From NCBI GenBank assembly GCA_019417325.1, contig DXVO01000032.1, positions 159,085 through 223,084 on the forward strand: a DNA stretch of 64,000 nucleotides. Direction: 5' to 3'. Both the position numbers and the translations under genes were made by a program. The number at the start of each line of letters is the position of its first letter. Within the stretch, counting starts at the first letter, position 1. This document shows positions 40,953 to 50,257 of this stretch, one piece after another. Below the pieces are notes generated by a model. It worked only from the letters and a program-made list of their open reading frames with translations. It did not search any database and had not been told where the DNA came from. Source of the stretch: Parabacteroides sp. GTDB lineage: Bacteria; Bacteroidota; Bacteroidia; Bacteroidales; Tannerellaceae.

Positions 40953-42212
40953 ATGAAAGAATGGATAAATAATCTCCTGACAGAATTAGGCATTACTAAT
41001 TTAGGGAGTAATTTTGTACATAACATCCTTGTCCTGTTGCTTATTATCATAGTAACTGTCATTATCGACTATACTTGCCGGTATATATTTCTGGGCATGT
41101 TCAAACGTCTGGCAAAAAAGACAAAAAATCAATGGGACGACCTTATTGTTGAGAAAAAGATTATCAACAAACTGATGCACCTGATACCCGCCATACTGGT
41201 TTGTGTAATGCTTCCTTTTGCCTTCCCTCCCGAAGATATGCCTAAAACGCTCGCATTCCTCCAGGTTATATGCAAAATATATATTATTGCCGTTTCACTC
41301 CGGTTTATCAATTCATCACTGAATGTAGTTCATGAAATCTACAACCGGAAAGAAACGATGAAAAACAAACCCCTCAAAGGTTTTATCCAGCTATTGCAGG
41401 TATCCGTATTTTTCGTCGGAGGGATAATAATCATAAGCATCCTGATAGGAAAGTCACCGACTACTTTATTTGCCGGATTGGGAGCTTCGGCTGCAATCCT
41501 CATGCTGGTATTCAAAGATACAATTCTGGGATTTGTTGCCGGCATACAACTTTCCGCCAATGATATGCTTCGTCCGGGCGACTGGATTACTATGGATAAA
41601 TATGGGGCAAACGGAACGGTTATCGAAGTTACCCTGAATGCTGTCAAGGTAAAGAATTTCGATAATACCATTACAACCATCCCACCCTATGTATTGGTTA
41701 GCGATGCATTCCAGAACTGGCGGGGCATGTCCGAATCGCCAGGCAGACGCATCAAACGTTCTATCAATATAGACATGAACAGCGTATGTTTCTGTACTCC
41801 GGAAATGCTTTCCAAATTCCGTAAAATATCCTTGCTTACCGAATACATAGATAATACGGAAAAAGAACTGGAAACCTATAATGAGGAACATAACATAGAC
41901 GGTTCCATCCGGGTGAACGGACGTAGACAAACCAATATCGGAGTTTTCCGCGCTTACCTTGTGAACTATCTGCGAAGTCTTCCCCATGTCAGTAAAGAAC
42001 TGACCTGCATGGTCCGTCAACTCCAACCTACAGAAACAGGTATTCCTATTGAACTCTATTTCTTCTCTTCCATTAAGGAATGGGTTCCCTATGAAGGCAT
42101 CCAATCAGATGTTTTCGACCATGTACTGGCTGTTATTCCCGAGTTCGGACTCAGCGTCTTCCAAAACATATCAGGAAGCGATTTACGCAGCCTGAAAGAT
42201 TCTTTTAACTGA
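40953..42212 (+). CDS. MscS-family mechanosensitive channel (second of tandem pair)
   Basis: The 419-residue protein repeats the layout of its upstream neighbour: N-terminal helices, LFAGLGASAAILMLVFKDTI, GIQLSANDMLRPGDWI and FDNTITTIPPYVLVSDAFQNW. It has an extra charged stretch (TEKELETYNEEHNIDGSIRV) near residue 310 that is missing from the first copy. The two arose by tandem duplication. Its stop overlaps the convergent TonB-C gene by 8 bases. Confidence 0.9.
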   Translation: MKEWINNLLTELGITNLGSNFVHNILVLLLIIIVTVIIDYTCRYIFLGMFKRLAKKTKNQWDDLIVEKKIINKLMHLIPAILVCVMLPFAFPPEDMPKTLAFLQVICKIYIIAVSLRFINSSLNVVHEIYNRKETMKNKPLKGFIQLLQVSVFFVGGIIIISILIGKSPTTLFAGLGASAAILMLVFKDTILGFVAGIQLSANDMLRPGDWITMDKYGANGTVIEVTLNAVKVKNFDNTITTIPPYVLVSDAFQNWRGMSESPGRRIKRSINIDMNSVCFCTPEMLSKFRKISLLTEYIDNTEKELETYNEEHNIDGSIRVNGRRQTNIGVFRAYLVNYLRSLPHVSKELTCMVRQLQPTETGIPIELYFFSSIKEWVPYEGIQSDVFDHVLAVIPEFGLSVFQNISGSDLRSLKDSFN

Positions 42213-43815
42213 TTTCCTGCCATTCATGGCGGGAAATTTCTTCATAGCTAAATGGAGGTTCCGAATATTCCAAAACAGGATCTACTTTAATAAGGCGATC
42301 GTCACCTACTTCTATCATATAACCTTGATTATCCATAGTTGTGACAGAAGTTGAATAATCATCACAATTCTCCTTTCTGTATAACATGGCATGTTTCATG
42401 GAATAATCAGCGTCATTTTCTGCCGGTAATGTAAGCCATGCCATTACCTTCGGTGAATGCTCTTCATCATCCATATTAAACAAATGGTCCACCAACCAAC
42501 AAAAAATACAAAATTCCATGTCGTAAGGACAAGTCAAGGCTAATACTTTATCTTTTATCTGATGCAAATTTATGACAGCAGCATACTCCATTTCATTATA
42601 TAAATCGCAAAACTCGCTAACATACTCCTCTACCTGTCTCCTGTCAGCTCCTACGATAATAACCATTTTATCATTAGGCTTCAGTACTGTCGGCTTAACC
42701 CTTGCAGCTTTTATTTGTTCATATTTCTTCTTATTTATACGGTGCCTGACTGCCATATAAGCAATGAACAAAGCCACAGCTCCCAAGATAAAAAAGATTT
42801 TCTTGTTCTTCTTGCCAGCATACCTTTCGGCCACCCAGGCATTATCCGGATTAAAAACTACAGGGATATATTTTTGATAAGCAATATTCTTCCCGTTTTT
42901 TTTAGCAGGTATCCAATTCCCTTCCGACAGATATACCAATCGCTCAGCTTCCTTTTTCAAAGAAGCATCTGCACCACTGCTTATCACTTTTACGTCCGAA
43001 ACAGAGCCATCCACTCCAATTGTACAAGCAACAAGGATTGTTTCTCCCATTTTTAAATCACCTGCATCTTCAGGATAATTCATCGCATTATTGAAGAAAT
43101 CTGTCATGGCATATCTTCCACCCTTAAATTCAGGAAAGGTCAAGTCCGCTCCATCTCTATAATCTACCGGACTATATACCCCCTCGGAGTCTTTTTGCAT
43201 ATATGTTGCATAATAAAGACCATCAGCCCCTTTTTCAAAAGATATAATGCGACGCCCCAGTAAATAAAGTTCATTACCAGATACAGACTCATCTTCCGAA
43301 GAGAACAACTCCATTTCAATAAATCCAATTTTTATATCCTGAAAATGGCATTTGTCCGCTAATGTCAAATACAGGCATTGGTGAATCATACTCCCGGCCC
43401 TGTCTTTCTTTTCTTCTTGGGTAAAACGATATTTGTCACTCAACTTTACTTCTTCCTTATCACCGTTAACCAAGAAATAAGTCAGACGGATTCTTGCTTT
43501 ATCCAACAAAGGTACAGGATCTGAAATAATTCCGCTACGCAATTCATTAGGTATAGTAACAACCGAAAAAGTGCCTTCATTTACAGCATCTGTTTCCCAA
43601 TCCCTATCCCCTGCCGGGAAGGTCGCATCCATCTTAAAGATAGTAGGCTCATTTGAACCTTTTAATGGCTCATCTATACAAAGGCTATCCAGATAAGGTT
43701 TCACCTGTTCTTTCATTTCAGGGGCAGGTCCCAACAATAAAACCGAAGACTCTCCTGATGCTACTTCTGGCAAGCATATAAAGGATAATAGAAAGAGTAT
43801 GTTTTTTATTTTCAT
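42205..43815 (-). CDS. TonB C-terminal-domain protein with membrane helix and extra C-terminal domain
   Basis: The 536-residue product has a signal peptide (to ~SGES) and a middle TonB-C domain (~240-320): FNNAMNYPEDAGDL, VACTIGVDGSVSDVKVISSG and EGNWIPAKKNGKNI. A membrane helix (IFFILGAVALFIAYMAV) follows at ~340 and then ~170 residues of unknown, probably cytoplasmic, sequence. This order, periplasmic TonB-like domain first, is the reverse of a normal TonB, so it is not a usual energy transducer. It lies 33 bases after the MBOAT stop and may be in that operon. Confidence 0.75.
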   Translation of the reverse strand: MKIKNILFLLSFICLPEVASGESSVLLLGPAPEMKEQVKPYLDSLCIDEPLKGSNEPTIFKMDATFPAGDRDWETDAVNEGTFSVVTIPNELRSGIISDPVPLLDKARIRLTYFLVNGDKEEVKLSDKYRFTQEEKKDRAGSMIHQCLYLTLADKCHFQDIKIGFIEMELFSSEDESVSGNELYLLGRRIISFEKGADGLYYATYMQKDSEGVYSPVDYRDGADLTFPEFKGGRYAMTDFFNNAMNYPEDAGDLKMGETILVACTIGVDGSVSDVKVISSGADASLKKEAERLVYLSEGNWIPAKKNGKNIAYQKYIPVVFNPDNAWVAERYAGKKNKKIFFILGAVALFIAYMAVRHRINKKKYEQIKAARVKPTVLKPNDKMVIIVGADRRQVEEYVSEFCDLYNEMEYAAVINLHQIKDKVLALTCPYDMEFCIFCWLVDHLFNMDDEEHSPKVMAWLTLPAENDADYSMKHAMLYRKENCDDYSTSVTTMDNQGYMIEVGDDRLIKVDPVLEYSEPPFSYEEISRHEWQEIS

Positions 43816-43848
43816 TATAATAAGTAGTAGTATTTGTTTATATCAATA

Positions 43849-45435
43849 TCAAAACTGAAAATAAATGAATGGCTGTACCCCGGCACTTTTAAACTGAACA
43901 ACTATAAATATAGCAGTAGCCAACATTAATGCCTGTACTAACAATGGAGAACGAGTCACAACACCTTGCAACGCATTCTCTGCCGATTTCGGCATAAAAT
44001 GGAGCAGATACCCCACTACCATCAGAGCAAAGACTCCTTTATATCCCAGTATAAACTGGAAGAATACCTCCGGATGGAAATTCGTAAATATCTGGGTAAG
44101 CATCTCCTGCACCGTTTTCATCGAATCGGCACGAAAGAAAATCCATCCGAAACAAACCAGATGAAATGTAATCAGGACTCCCAAAACCCTACGCCAAGGC
44201 TTCATTTCCGCACCTATAGGCTTAAAGCTGCTGAAATGGTTCATAATGAATTTATGCACAGCCAATGCAACTCCATGCAATGCTCCCCAAAGAATAAAAC
44301 TAACAGAAGCGCCGTGCCATAAACCACCGAGCAACATCGTTATAAGCAAATTAATATAGGTACGAATTTTCCCTTTTCGGTTTCCTCCGAGCGAAATATA
44401 CAAATAATCTTTCAACCAGGATGAAAGAGAAATATGCCAACGCCTCCAAAATTCCGTAATCGTTGCCGATTGGTAAGGCGAATCAAAGTTTATATTAAAA
44501 CGGAACCCCAGCAACAGTGCAATGCCGATTGCCATATCCGAATAACCGGAGAAGTCACAATAAATCTGTAACGCATATCCATACACTCCCAATAAATTCT
44601 CGACTCCGGTATAGAGCAATGGTGCATCAAATATACGGTCTACAAAATTCAAACTGATATAATCGGAAATAACTGTCTTTTTAAAAAGCCCACACAATAC
44701 GAGGAACAAACCTTCTCCAAACTGAGCACGTGTAACAGTCGGTTCTTTATAAATCTGGGGAAGAAAATCACGGGCACGCACAATTGGCCCTGCCACCAAC
44801 TGAGGGAAGAAGGAAACATAAAATACATAATCGATCCAACGATGAAGCGGCTGGATACGACCTCTATATACATCTATTACATAACTGATACTCTGAAATG
44901 TGAAGAATGAGATACCTACCGGAAGAAATATATCCAAGGGTTGATAGGTTACATGTTGTAAAGAGGTATTACCTAAATGGAAACCGATCTCTCTTCCTAC
45001 TGTTGCTATAATTTCACGCAAAAAATTAAAATACTTGAAATAACCCAGTACTCCCAGATTGACACATAAACTCAATGTCACCCATAATTTGCGTTTCATT
45101 ACCGATGCCGTACGATCAAGCGCTTGTGCAATACAAAAGTCGGAAGTAGCCGTGAACAACAACAGGAGAAACCATATCCCACTACTTTTGTAATAGAAAT
45201 AAAGAGAAAATAATGTTACATAAATAATGCGTGCCAGCAAATGTTTCCTCAAAGACATATAAATAATAAGGAAACCTATAAACAGGAAAAAGAATAACCC
45301 ACTGCTGAACAGCATCGGCGCATTATGTTGATAGACAAAAATATCCTCTAATTTTTCAAATGAAAAAAGCGAACCGTAATAATCGCAAATAGTCCTCACA
45401 AACTCAACCATCTCTTTTTGATTTTCAAATCTCAA
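43849..45435 (-). CDS. MBOAT-family O-acyltransferase (AlgI/DltB type)
   Basis: The 528-residue protein has ~11 membrane helices and the MBOAT signature: FPQLVAGPIVRARDFLPQI, FSGYSDMAIGIALLLGF, EFWRRWHISLSSWLKDYLY and LLGGLWHGAS with the catalytic His near residue 374. AlgI-type proteins pass acetyl groups across the membrane to periplasmic SGNH partners. The start overlaps the stop of the upstream SGNH gene by 4 bases, giving a coupled unit. The acceptor glycan is unknown. Confidence 0.92.
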   Translation of the reverse strand: MRFENQKEMVEFVRTICDYYGSLFSFEKLEDIFVYQHNAPMLFSSGLFFFLFIGFLIIYMSLRKHLLARIIYVTLFSLYFYYKSSGIWFLLLLFTATSDFCIAQALDRTASVMKRKLWVTLSLCVNLGVLGYFKYFNFLREIIATVGREIGFHLGNTSLQHVTYQPLDIFLPVGISFFTFQSISYVIDVYRGRIQPLHRWIDYVFYVSFFPQLVAGPIVRARDFLPQIYKEPTVTRAQFGEGLFLVLCGLFKKTVISDYISLNFVDRIFDAPLLYTGVENLLGVYGYALQIYCDFSGYSDMAIGIALLLGFRFNINFDSPYQSATITEFWRRWHISLSSWLKDYLYISLGGNRKGKIRTYINLLITMLLGGLWHGASVSFILWGALHGVALAVHKFIMNHFSSFKPIGAEMKPWRRVLGVLITFHLVCFGWIFFRADSMKTVQEMLTQIFTNFHPEVFFQFILGYKGVFALMVVGYLLHFMPKSAENALQGVVTRSPLLVQALMLATAIFIVVQFKSAGVQPFIYFQF

Positions 45436-46805
45436 TTTCCAACTTTCATCTCTTCATTATAGGTTTGCATCAGGGCACGATATAGCAAAGTTCCCTGTTC
45501 CCTGTATCCTTCTTTGGAAAAATGGATACGATCCCTGCCCATCAAACCATTTTTATACCACTTGGTACAAGAATTTTTGCCTCCGGTAGCAGCAAACAAA
45601 TCCCAACAAGCAACACTATCTTTACGGGCTATATCTACGATTACCTTTGCTGCAATCTGGGTATTGCTGTTACGGACATAGGTTCGTTTTTTATTTACAT
45701 AGGTTCGCTTATAACATTCCGGAGGGGTAGTCAGTAAAATTGCCGTTTCCGGCATATATTTTTTCGCCAGGGAGACAAAAGCATCCACTTGTCCGGCAAA
45801 TTCATCCCGGTTAAACCGCCGTCCGAAAGTCTCGTTCGTTCCTAAAGAAACAATAAGTAAGGAAGGCTTTAATAAGGCAAGTTGGCGAATATAATTCTCA
45901 TCCGTATAATTAATAAACATCGCACCATTCACCCCGATAGAATGATATAAAATACCAGGTTTACCATTAGTCAGGTTAAAACCATAATACACATTTTTAA
46001 AAGAAGAAGCAGGTAGCAACTGGTCGGTTCCCTGCTTGCGGCGGGTGCTATGTAATTGAAGCGTATCCGTAAGGCGCGAAAGATAAAAAGTATCAGCAAC
46101 AACATCCATATCACCGGAACCACCAGCCAGATGTGCCTCCACCAATCCCTTCGATGCACCAGCCGGTAACATAGGCATGGATTTCCCGCCCCGGTAAAGT
46201 ATTGCACGATTAAAATCGTAACCGGCACCATTGTTTGGAGCAATTATCAAATCCAGATTAATTGAAGGGGAAACGGACTGTATGCCAATCCCGCCTATTC
46301 CGACCGGGCATTTCTTTACATGCTGGATAGTCCGTCCTGCCACCCACTCTTTTGCCGCAGACGAGATGAAATAATCATCAGGTTCGTTTGTTTTGCTCAG
46401 TTTCAAAGGAGCTACCCAACCACGCCCCGCATTTCCAAACCGTTCATGGAAAAGACGCATTACCTTTCCCGAATAATAACCAGCCTGAATATGGGAATCA
46501 CCCAAATGGACGATGGTAAGAACCGTATCTTTACCCACTTGCAAAGAATCCAAGCCATCGAAAAAACGTTTCAACTCCGAAAAGTCTTTTGAATATTCAC
46601 TTTCTGCCAATGGTAACAACACGGAATCTTTCTGTGCTCCTACTTTATAGGACAAAGACGGCAAGGATACAGCTTCTATTACGGCATCCGGCCCCGCATC
46701 AGTAGTTTCAGAGACTGTATTTCCGGCTCTCCCGGCAAAGGTTGCCAAAGCAATCAGTCCTGAACCGGCCAATATATTAATAAACCACTTTATCTGCTTC
46801 ATCAT
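45432..46805 (-). CDS. Periplasmic SGNH/GDSL-type acyl-transfer partner 1
   Basis: The 457-residue product has an N-terminal anchor or signal (FINILAGSGLIALATFAG) and SGNH blocks: GDSH at residues 102-105, SLGTNE near 320 and the Asp/His pair in DRIHFSKEGY near 433. With MBOAT downstream it likely transfers or removes O-acetyl groups on an exported glycan. It overlaps the second SGNH gene by 29 bases. Confidence 0.85.
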   Translation of the reverse strand: MMKQIKWFINILAGSGLIALATFAGRAGNTVSETTDAGPDAVIEAVSLPSLSYKVGAQKDSVLLPLAESEYSKDFSELKRFFDGLDSLQVGKDTVLTIVHLGDSHIQAGYYSGKVMRLFHERFGNAGRGWVAPLKLSKTNEPDDYFISSAAKEWVAGRTIQHVKKCPVGIGGIGIQSVSPSINLDLIIAPNNGAGYDFNRAILYRGGKSMPMLPAGASKGLVEAHLAGGSGDMDVVADTFYLSRLTDTLQLHSTRRKQGTDQLLPASSFKNVYYGFNLTNGKPGILYHSIGVNGAMFINYTDENYIRQLALLKPSLLIVSLGTNETFGRRFNRDEFAGQVDAFVSLAKKYMPETAILLTTPPECYKRTYVNKKRTYVRNSNTQIAAKVIVDIARKDSVACWDLFAATGGKNSCTKWYKNGLMGRDRIHFSKEGYREQGTLLYRALMQTYNEEMKVGN

Positions 46806-48219
46806 AAAAGTCCTTTTCCAATAATATAGCTTTCAATAAAGCGGAAGCGATTTCTCTCCCCCCTCTGAAACTTAAATGTGTATAATCTTTGCTTGCCCAG
46901 TTGTTGCCTACAAACCGGACCATGCTGTTTTCTCCTCCCATTGCCCCAAACACATTCCAGAATGCAATGCCTGTACGGCGCGCTATCTGACGTTGGGCAT
47001 GGAGTAATGCCAGTACCGCCGGCATTGTTTGAAATTCTCCATCAACCTGGTGGCTACGGTCTGAAACTCCTAAAAGCAAAATATCCGCATCCGGAAAACA
47101 AGCTTGTACCCGGTGAATCGCTTCTTCCATTCGTTTGGTATACCAGCCATATTGTAACATATCATCACTTATGACATTCAAACCATACTGAAGAATAATC
47201 AAATCATAAGAACGTATTTCATTCAATTGCTGACAACGGGAAATGTTCAGGCGGGAAAGTACCATACCCGAATTTCCACGCAGAGAATAATTGTCTACGA
47301 TCACCCCTGTATTATCTTCCAATGCAACTCCCAGCACTTGCAAACCTTCCGCTTCAGTAAATGAGAAAGACGCTTCAGTAAAAGAGCCCTCGAGTTCATA
47401 CTGTCGGATAGTAGATGTAGAAGGCAGAACTTCCATTATCGTGTCCCCGTTGCAAACAAGTTGCATATGGGTACTCGTATTTTGCTCGTATAATAATTTG
47501 ACAGACGAAACCGTCTGTAACTCCGGATAACTTTTCGTTGTTTTTACAGACAAAAAAGCTTCCTTATCCTGCGGACTGAATGTCATACCGGAAAGCGTAT
47601 AAGCATGATCATGATCCGTCAATATGGATGAAGTTATCCATCCTTTCGCTTTTTGTTCTATAGTCGGGCGAAACTGCGAAGCCACAGAGGTGACCGGAAC
47701 AAAGCCCACACCATGTCCTCCGAACTTTTTCTGCAAACCAGAACGGAAATCGGCAACAAGAATATCACCTTCGATAAAAGAATCTCCAAGGAAGGCAACC
47801 CGTGCCGGACGTCTCTCTTCATGACTGTTTTTAAGAGCTGCAAAAAAACGTTTCAGACCGACATGCCCTACCGAATAATCTTCTATACGGATACCCAAAG
47901 AATCAGCCCCCTGCTCGGCATGCATCACACGATAAAGGGAATCACGCAAAACCAGTGCTATGGAATCCATATTCGATACTTTCAACAAAGAATCCCGTAT
48001 TGTCACCGAATCAATTTCCAATGTATCCGGCTGCTCCAATTGTGTGCGCAATGAGTCAAGGGACGAAGATGAAGGCTTTACCCGCAAATCGGATAACAAA
48101 TCCACTTTCTTTATTTTCATTCCGAATAAAGAATCCGGCAAATGATACAAACCTAAACAAATAGCTAACGTAATAAACAGCAGGGCTAAAAGCCTGCCGA
48201 AACTATTCTCTTTATTCAT
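46777..48219 (-). CDS. Periplasmic SGNH-type acyl-transfer partner 2
   Basis: The 480-residue product has an N-terminal anchor (LLALLFITLAICLGLYHL), a long linker, then FLGDSFIEGD at ~144-153, LQYGLNVISDD and a C-terminal KDYTHLSFRGG that carries the Asp/His pair. It is a distant homologue of the downstream SGNH protein, so the locus has two AlgX/AlgJ-like partners for one MBOAT. It is the first gene of the acylation operon. Confidence 0.83.
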   Translation of the reverse strand: MNKENSFGRLLALLFITLAICLGLYHLPDSLFGMKIKKVDLLSDLRVKPSSSSLDSLRTQLEQPDTLEIDSVTIRDSLLKVSNMDSIALVLRDSLYRVMHAEQGADSLGIRIEDYSVGHVGLKRFFAALKNSHEERRPARVAFLGDSFIEGDILVADFRSGLQKKFGGHGVGFVPVTSVASQFRPTIEQKAKGWITSSILTDHDHAYTLSGMTFSPQDKEAFLSVKTTKSYPELQTVSSVKLLYEQNTSTHMQLVCNGDTIMEVLPSTSTIRQYELEGSFTEASFSFTEAEGLQVLGVALEDNTGVIVDNYSLRGNSGMVLSRLNISRCQQLNEIRSYDLIILQYGLNVISDDMLQYGWYTKRMEEAIHRVQACFPDADILLLGVSDRSHQVDGEFQTMPAVLALLHAQRQIARRTGIAFWNVFGAMGGENSMVRFVGNNWASKDYTHLSFRGGREIASALLKAILLEKDFYDEADKVVY

Positions 48220-48335
48220 CTAATCTATTCTTTCGCGGGTACAAAGATAATGATAATATGATGCCATACTTACGTAATTCGCAATTTATGCCTAACTTCA
48301 CTGCGCATTTGTATAAATATTCAAAACACAATCAA

Positions 48336-48896
48336 ATGGAAGAGCCTAAAAATAAAAGCTGGAAAGTGTTGGAAAGTGAATACCTTTCCCATGAACCCTG
48401 GTATACCGTACGTCGTGATAAAGTACAATTGTCCAACGGAAATATTATCCCTTCTTATTACATTCTCGAATATCCGGACTGGATCAATATCATAGCCATT
48501 ACAAAAGACAAAAAGTTTATTTTTGTCAGTCAATATCGCCATGGCATAGGCAAAGCCTATTATGAATTATGTGCAGGTGTTTGCGAAAAGGAAGATACTT
48601 CTCCTCTTGTATCCGCACAACGGGAATTAGAAGAAGAAACCGGATATGGCAAGGGCAATTGGGAAAAAATCATGGAAATATCAGCCAATCCCAGTACCCA
48701 CACGAATATCACCCATTGCTATCTTGCAACAGATGTGGAACCGGTGGCCGCTCAGCATCTGGAAGCAACGGAAGACCTGACCGTCCATTTACTTACTCTT
48801 GATGATGTCAAAGAGCTATTGCTGACAGACAAAATCAAGCAAGCAACTCATGCTGCCCCTCTTTGGAAATATATCGCAGAAAACCACCTGTTATAA
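48336..48896 (+). CDS. Nudix hydrolase (ADP-sugar-pyrophosphatase-like)
   Basis: The start at 48336 (MEEPKNKSWKVLESEYLS) fits the family; the longer frame from 48258 does not. The 186-residue protein has YHxLE-type beta-strands, VSQYRHGIGKAYYELCAG and the Nudix helix RELEEETGYG. The residue normally Glu in front of the helix (G-x5-E) is shifted or replaced (CEKEDTSP), but RExxEExG is intact. It probably cleaves nucleoside diphosphate sugars in the cytoplasm. Confidence 0.85.
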   Translation: MEEPKNKSWKVLESEYLSHEPWYTVRRDKVQLSNGNIIPSYYILEYPDWINIIAITKDKKFIFVSQYRHGIGKAYYELCAGVCEKEDTSPLVSAQRELEEETGYGKGNWEKIMEISANPSTHTNITHCYLATDVEPVAAQHLEATEDLTVHLLTLDDVKELLLTDKIKQATHAAPLWKYIAENHLL

Positions 48897-48942
48897 TTCT
48901 GTTTCACACGGGAGCAATTTTATTTCCATTCGATAAAATCTA

Positions 48943-48982
48943 TTTTCGAGGCGGTCAAAAACATTTTTGACCGCCTCGAAAA
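48943..48982. terminator. Perfect 18-bp hairpin downstream of the Nudix gene
   Basis: TTTTCGAGGCGGTCAAAA and its exact complement enclose a 4-base loop; a related but decayed copy (GACGCCCTCGTAAATATTTT) follows. It probably ends Nudix transcription. Confidence 0.65.
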
Positions 48983-49071
48983 TATTAATGACGCCCTCGT
49001 AAATATTTTTGACCACACCGAAAACAAAATACTACGGATACTTTTTGAAAAAGAAACGTGTATAAATTTAT

Positions 49072-49087
49072 TTTCATTGCAATGAAA
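49072..49087. promoter_or_regulatory. 16-bp perfect palindrome upstream of the amidase gene
   Basis: TTTCATTGCAATGAAA is a perfect palindrome 38 bases before the amidase ATG and just in front of TATCTTTA, a likely -7 box. Its position suits an operator for a dimeric regulator. Confidence 0.45.
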
Positions 49088-49124
49088 TTTTTATCTTTAC
49101 CCCACGTTTTACAAACACTGGGCT

Positions 49125-50162
49125 ATGTTTACAAAAAATACAATCTGTATATTAACTGTTATTTTCCTATCGTTTTTCGCTTTTCCACTACAGGCACAGG
49201 ATACTGTTTATCCTAAAAAAGGGGAAGGCATTACTTTACTTCTCAAGCGTTACGGACGAACCGGACAAGATTACCATAAGCAATTTATAGAACTTAATAA
49301 AAACAAACTGGGTCCGGGTAAATCGCTGAAAATGGGTGTCAAATATAAACTGCCTCCAATTAAAGGAAAAGAAATCACAACCCGGAATACAACCCAAAAC
49401 TCCAACACAAGCAAAGCTAAAAACTATGAACCTCTCTTCGGGAATAAATTAGCCCACTATAAAATAGAATCAAACGAGCTGAAAGGAGCCTGCTTCTATC
49501 TGGTAAGCGGACATGGAGGTCCCGACCCCGGTGCTATAGGGAAAATAGGGAAAATACAGTTGCACGAAGACGAATATGCTTACGATATTGTTCTCCGTCT
49601 GGCACGATGCCTAATGACAAAAGGAGCGAAAGTCCACATGATTATTCAGGATGCTAAAGATGGCATCCGGGATGACAAATATCTTTCCAACAGCAAACGT
49701 GAAACCTGTATGGGAAGCCCTATTCCATTCAACCAGGTACGACGTCTGCAACAACGTTGCGACAAAATAAACAGCCTTTTCAAGAAAGATAAGGAATTAT
49801 ACAAACGGGCTATTTTCGTACATGTAGATAGCCGGAGTAAAGGGCACCAAACGGACGTATTCTTCTATCATTCCGACAAAAGTTCGGAAAGCAAACATCT
49901 GGCAAAAACAATGAAAAATACATTCAGTCATAAATATAGCAAACACCAGCCAGGAAGAGGATTCACCGGAACCGTAAGCGGCAGAGGACTTTATGTATTA
50001 AAGCGGACTACTCCTCCTTCCGTTTTTGTAGAACTGGGAAATATACAAAACAGTTATGACCAGCAACGCATAATCCTGAGTAATAACCGGCAAGCATTGG
50101 CAAACTGGTTATGTGAAGGATTTATTGCAGACTACAAACGCTACAAAAAAATGGTCAAATAA
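49125..50162 (+). CDS. N-acetylmuramoyl-L-alanine amidase with LysM-like N-terminus
   Basis: The 345-residue product has a signal peptide (ending near PLQAQ), a LysM-like segment (GITLLLKRYGRTGQ, GPGKSLKMGVKYKLPP) and an amidase_3 domain. The zinc ligands and catalytic residues are visible: His in SGHGGPDPGAIG, Glu in HEDEYAYD, His in FVHVDSRS, and Glu in VFVELGNIQN. It cleaves the amide between MurNAc and L-Ala during cell separation or wall turnover. Confidence 0.88.
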   Translation: MFTKNTICILTVIFLSFFAFPLQAQDTVYPKKGEGITLLLKRYGRTGQDYHKQFIELNKNKLGPGKSLKMGVKYKLPPIKGKEITTRNTTQNSNTSKAKNYEPLFGNKLAHYKIESNELKGACFYLVSGHGGPDPGAIGKIGKIQLHEDEYAYDIVLRLARCLMTKGAKVHMIIQDAKDGIRDDKYLSNSKRETCMGSPIPFNQVRRLQQRCDKINSLFKKDKELYKRAIFVHVDSRSKGHQTDVFFYHSDKSSESKHLAKTMKNTFSHKYSKHQPGRGFTGTVSGRGLYVLKRTTPPSVFVELGNIQNSYDQQRIILSNNRQALANWLCEGFIADYKRYKKMVK

Positions 50163-50217
50163 TACTTTTCCACAAAATTATTGAGCTTTACCTCTATATA
50201 ATTCAAGTTAAAACAAG

Positions 50218-50225
50218 TATATTTG
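50218..50225 (+). promoter_or_regulatory. Putative -7 box before the radical-SAM gene
   Basis: TATATTTG is an exact TAnnTTTG match, 33 bases before the ATG at 50258. The -33 element is not clear. Confidence 0.45.
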
Positions 50226-50257
50226 TGAGTTACTAAAAAATCGTTTTAGGCAAAATC

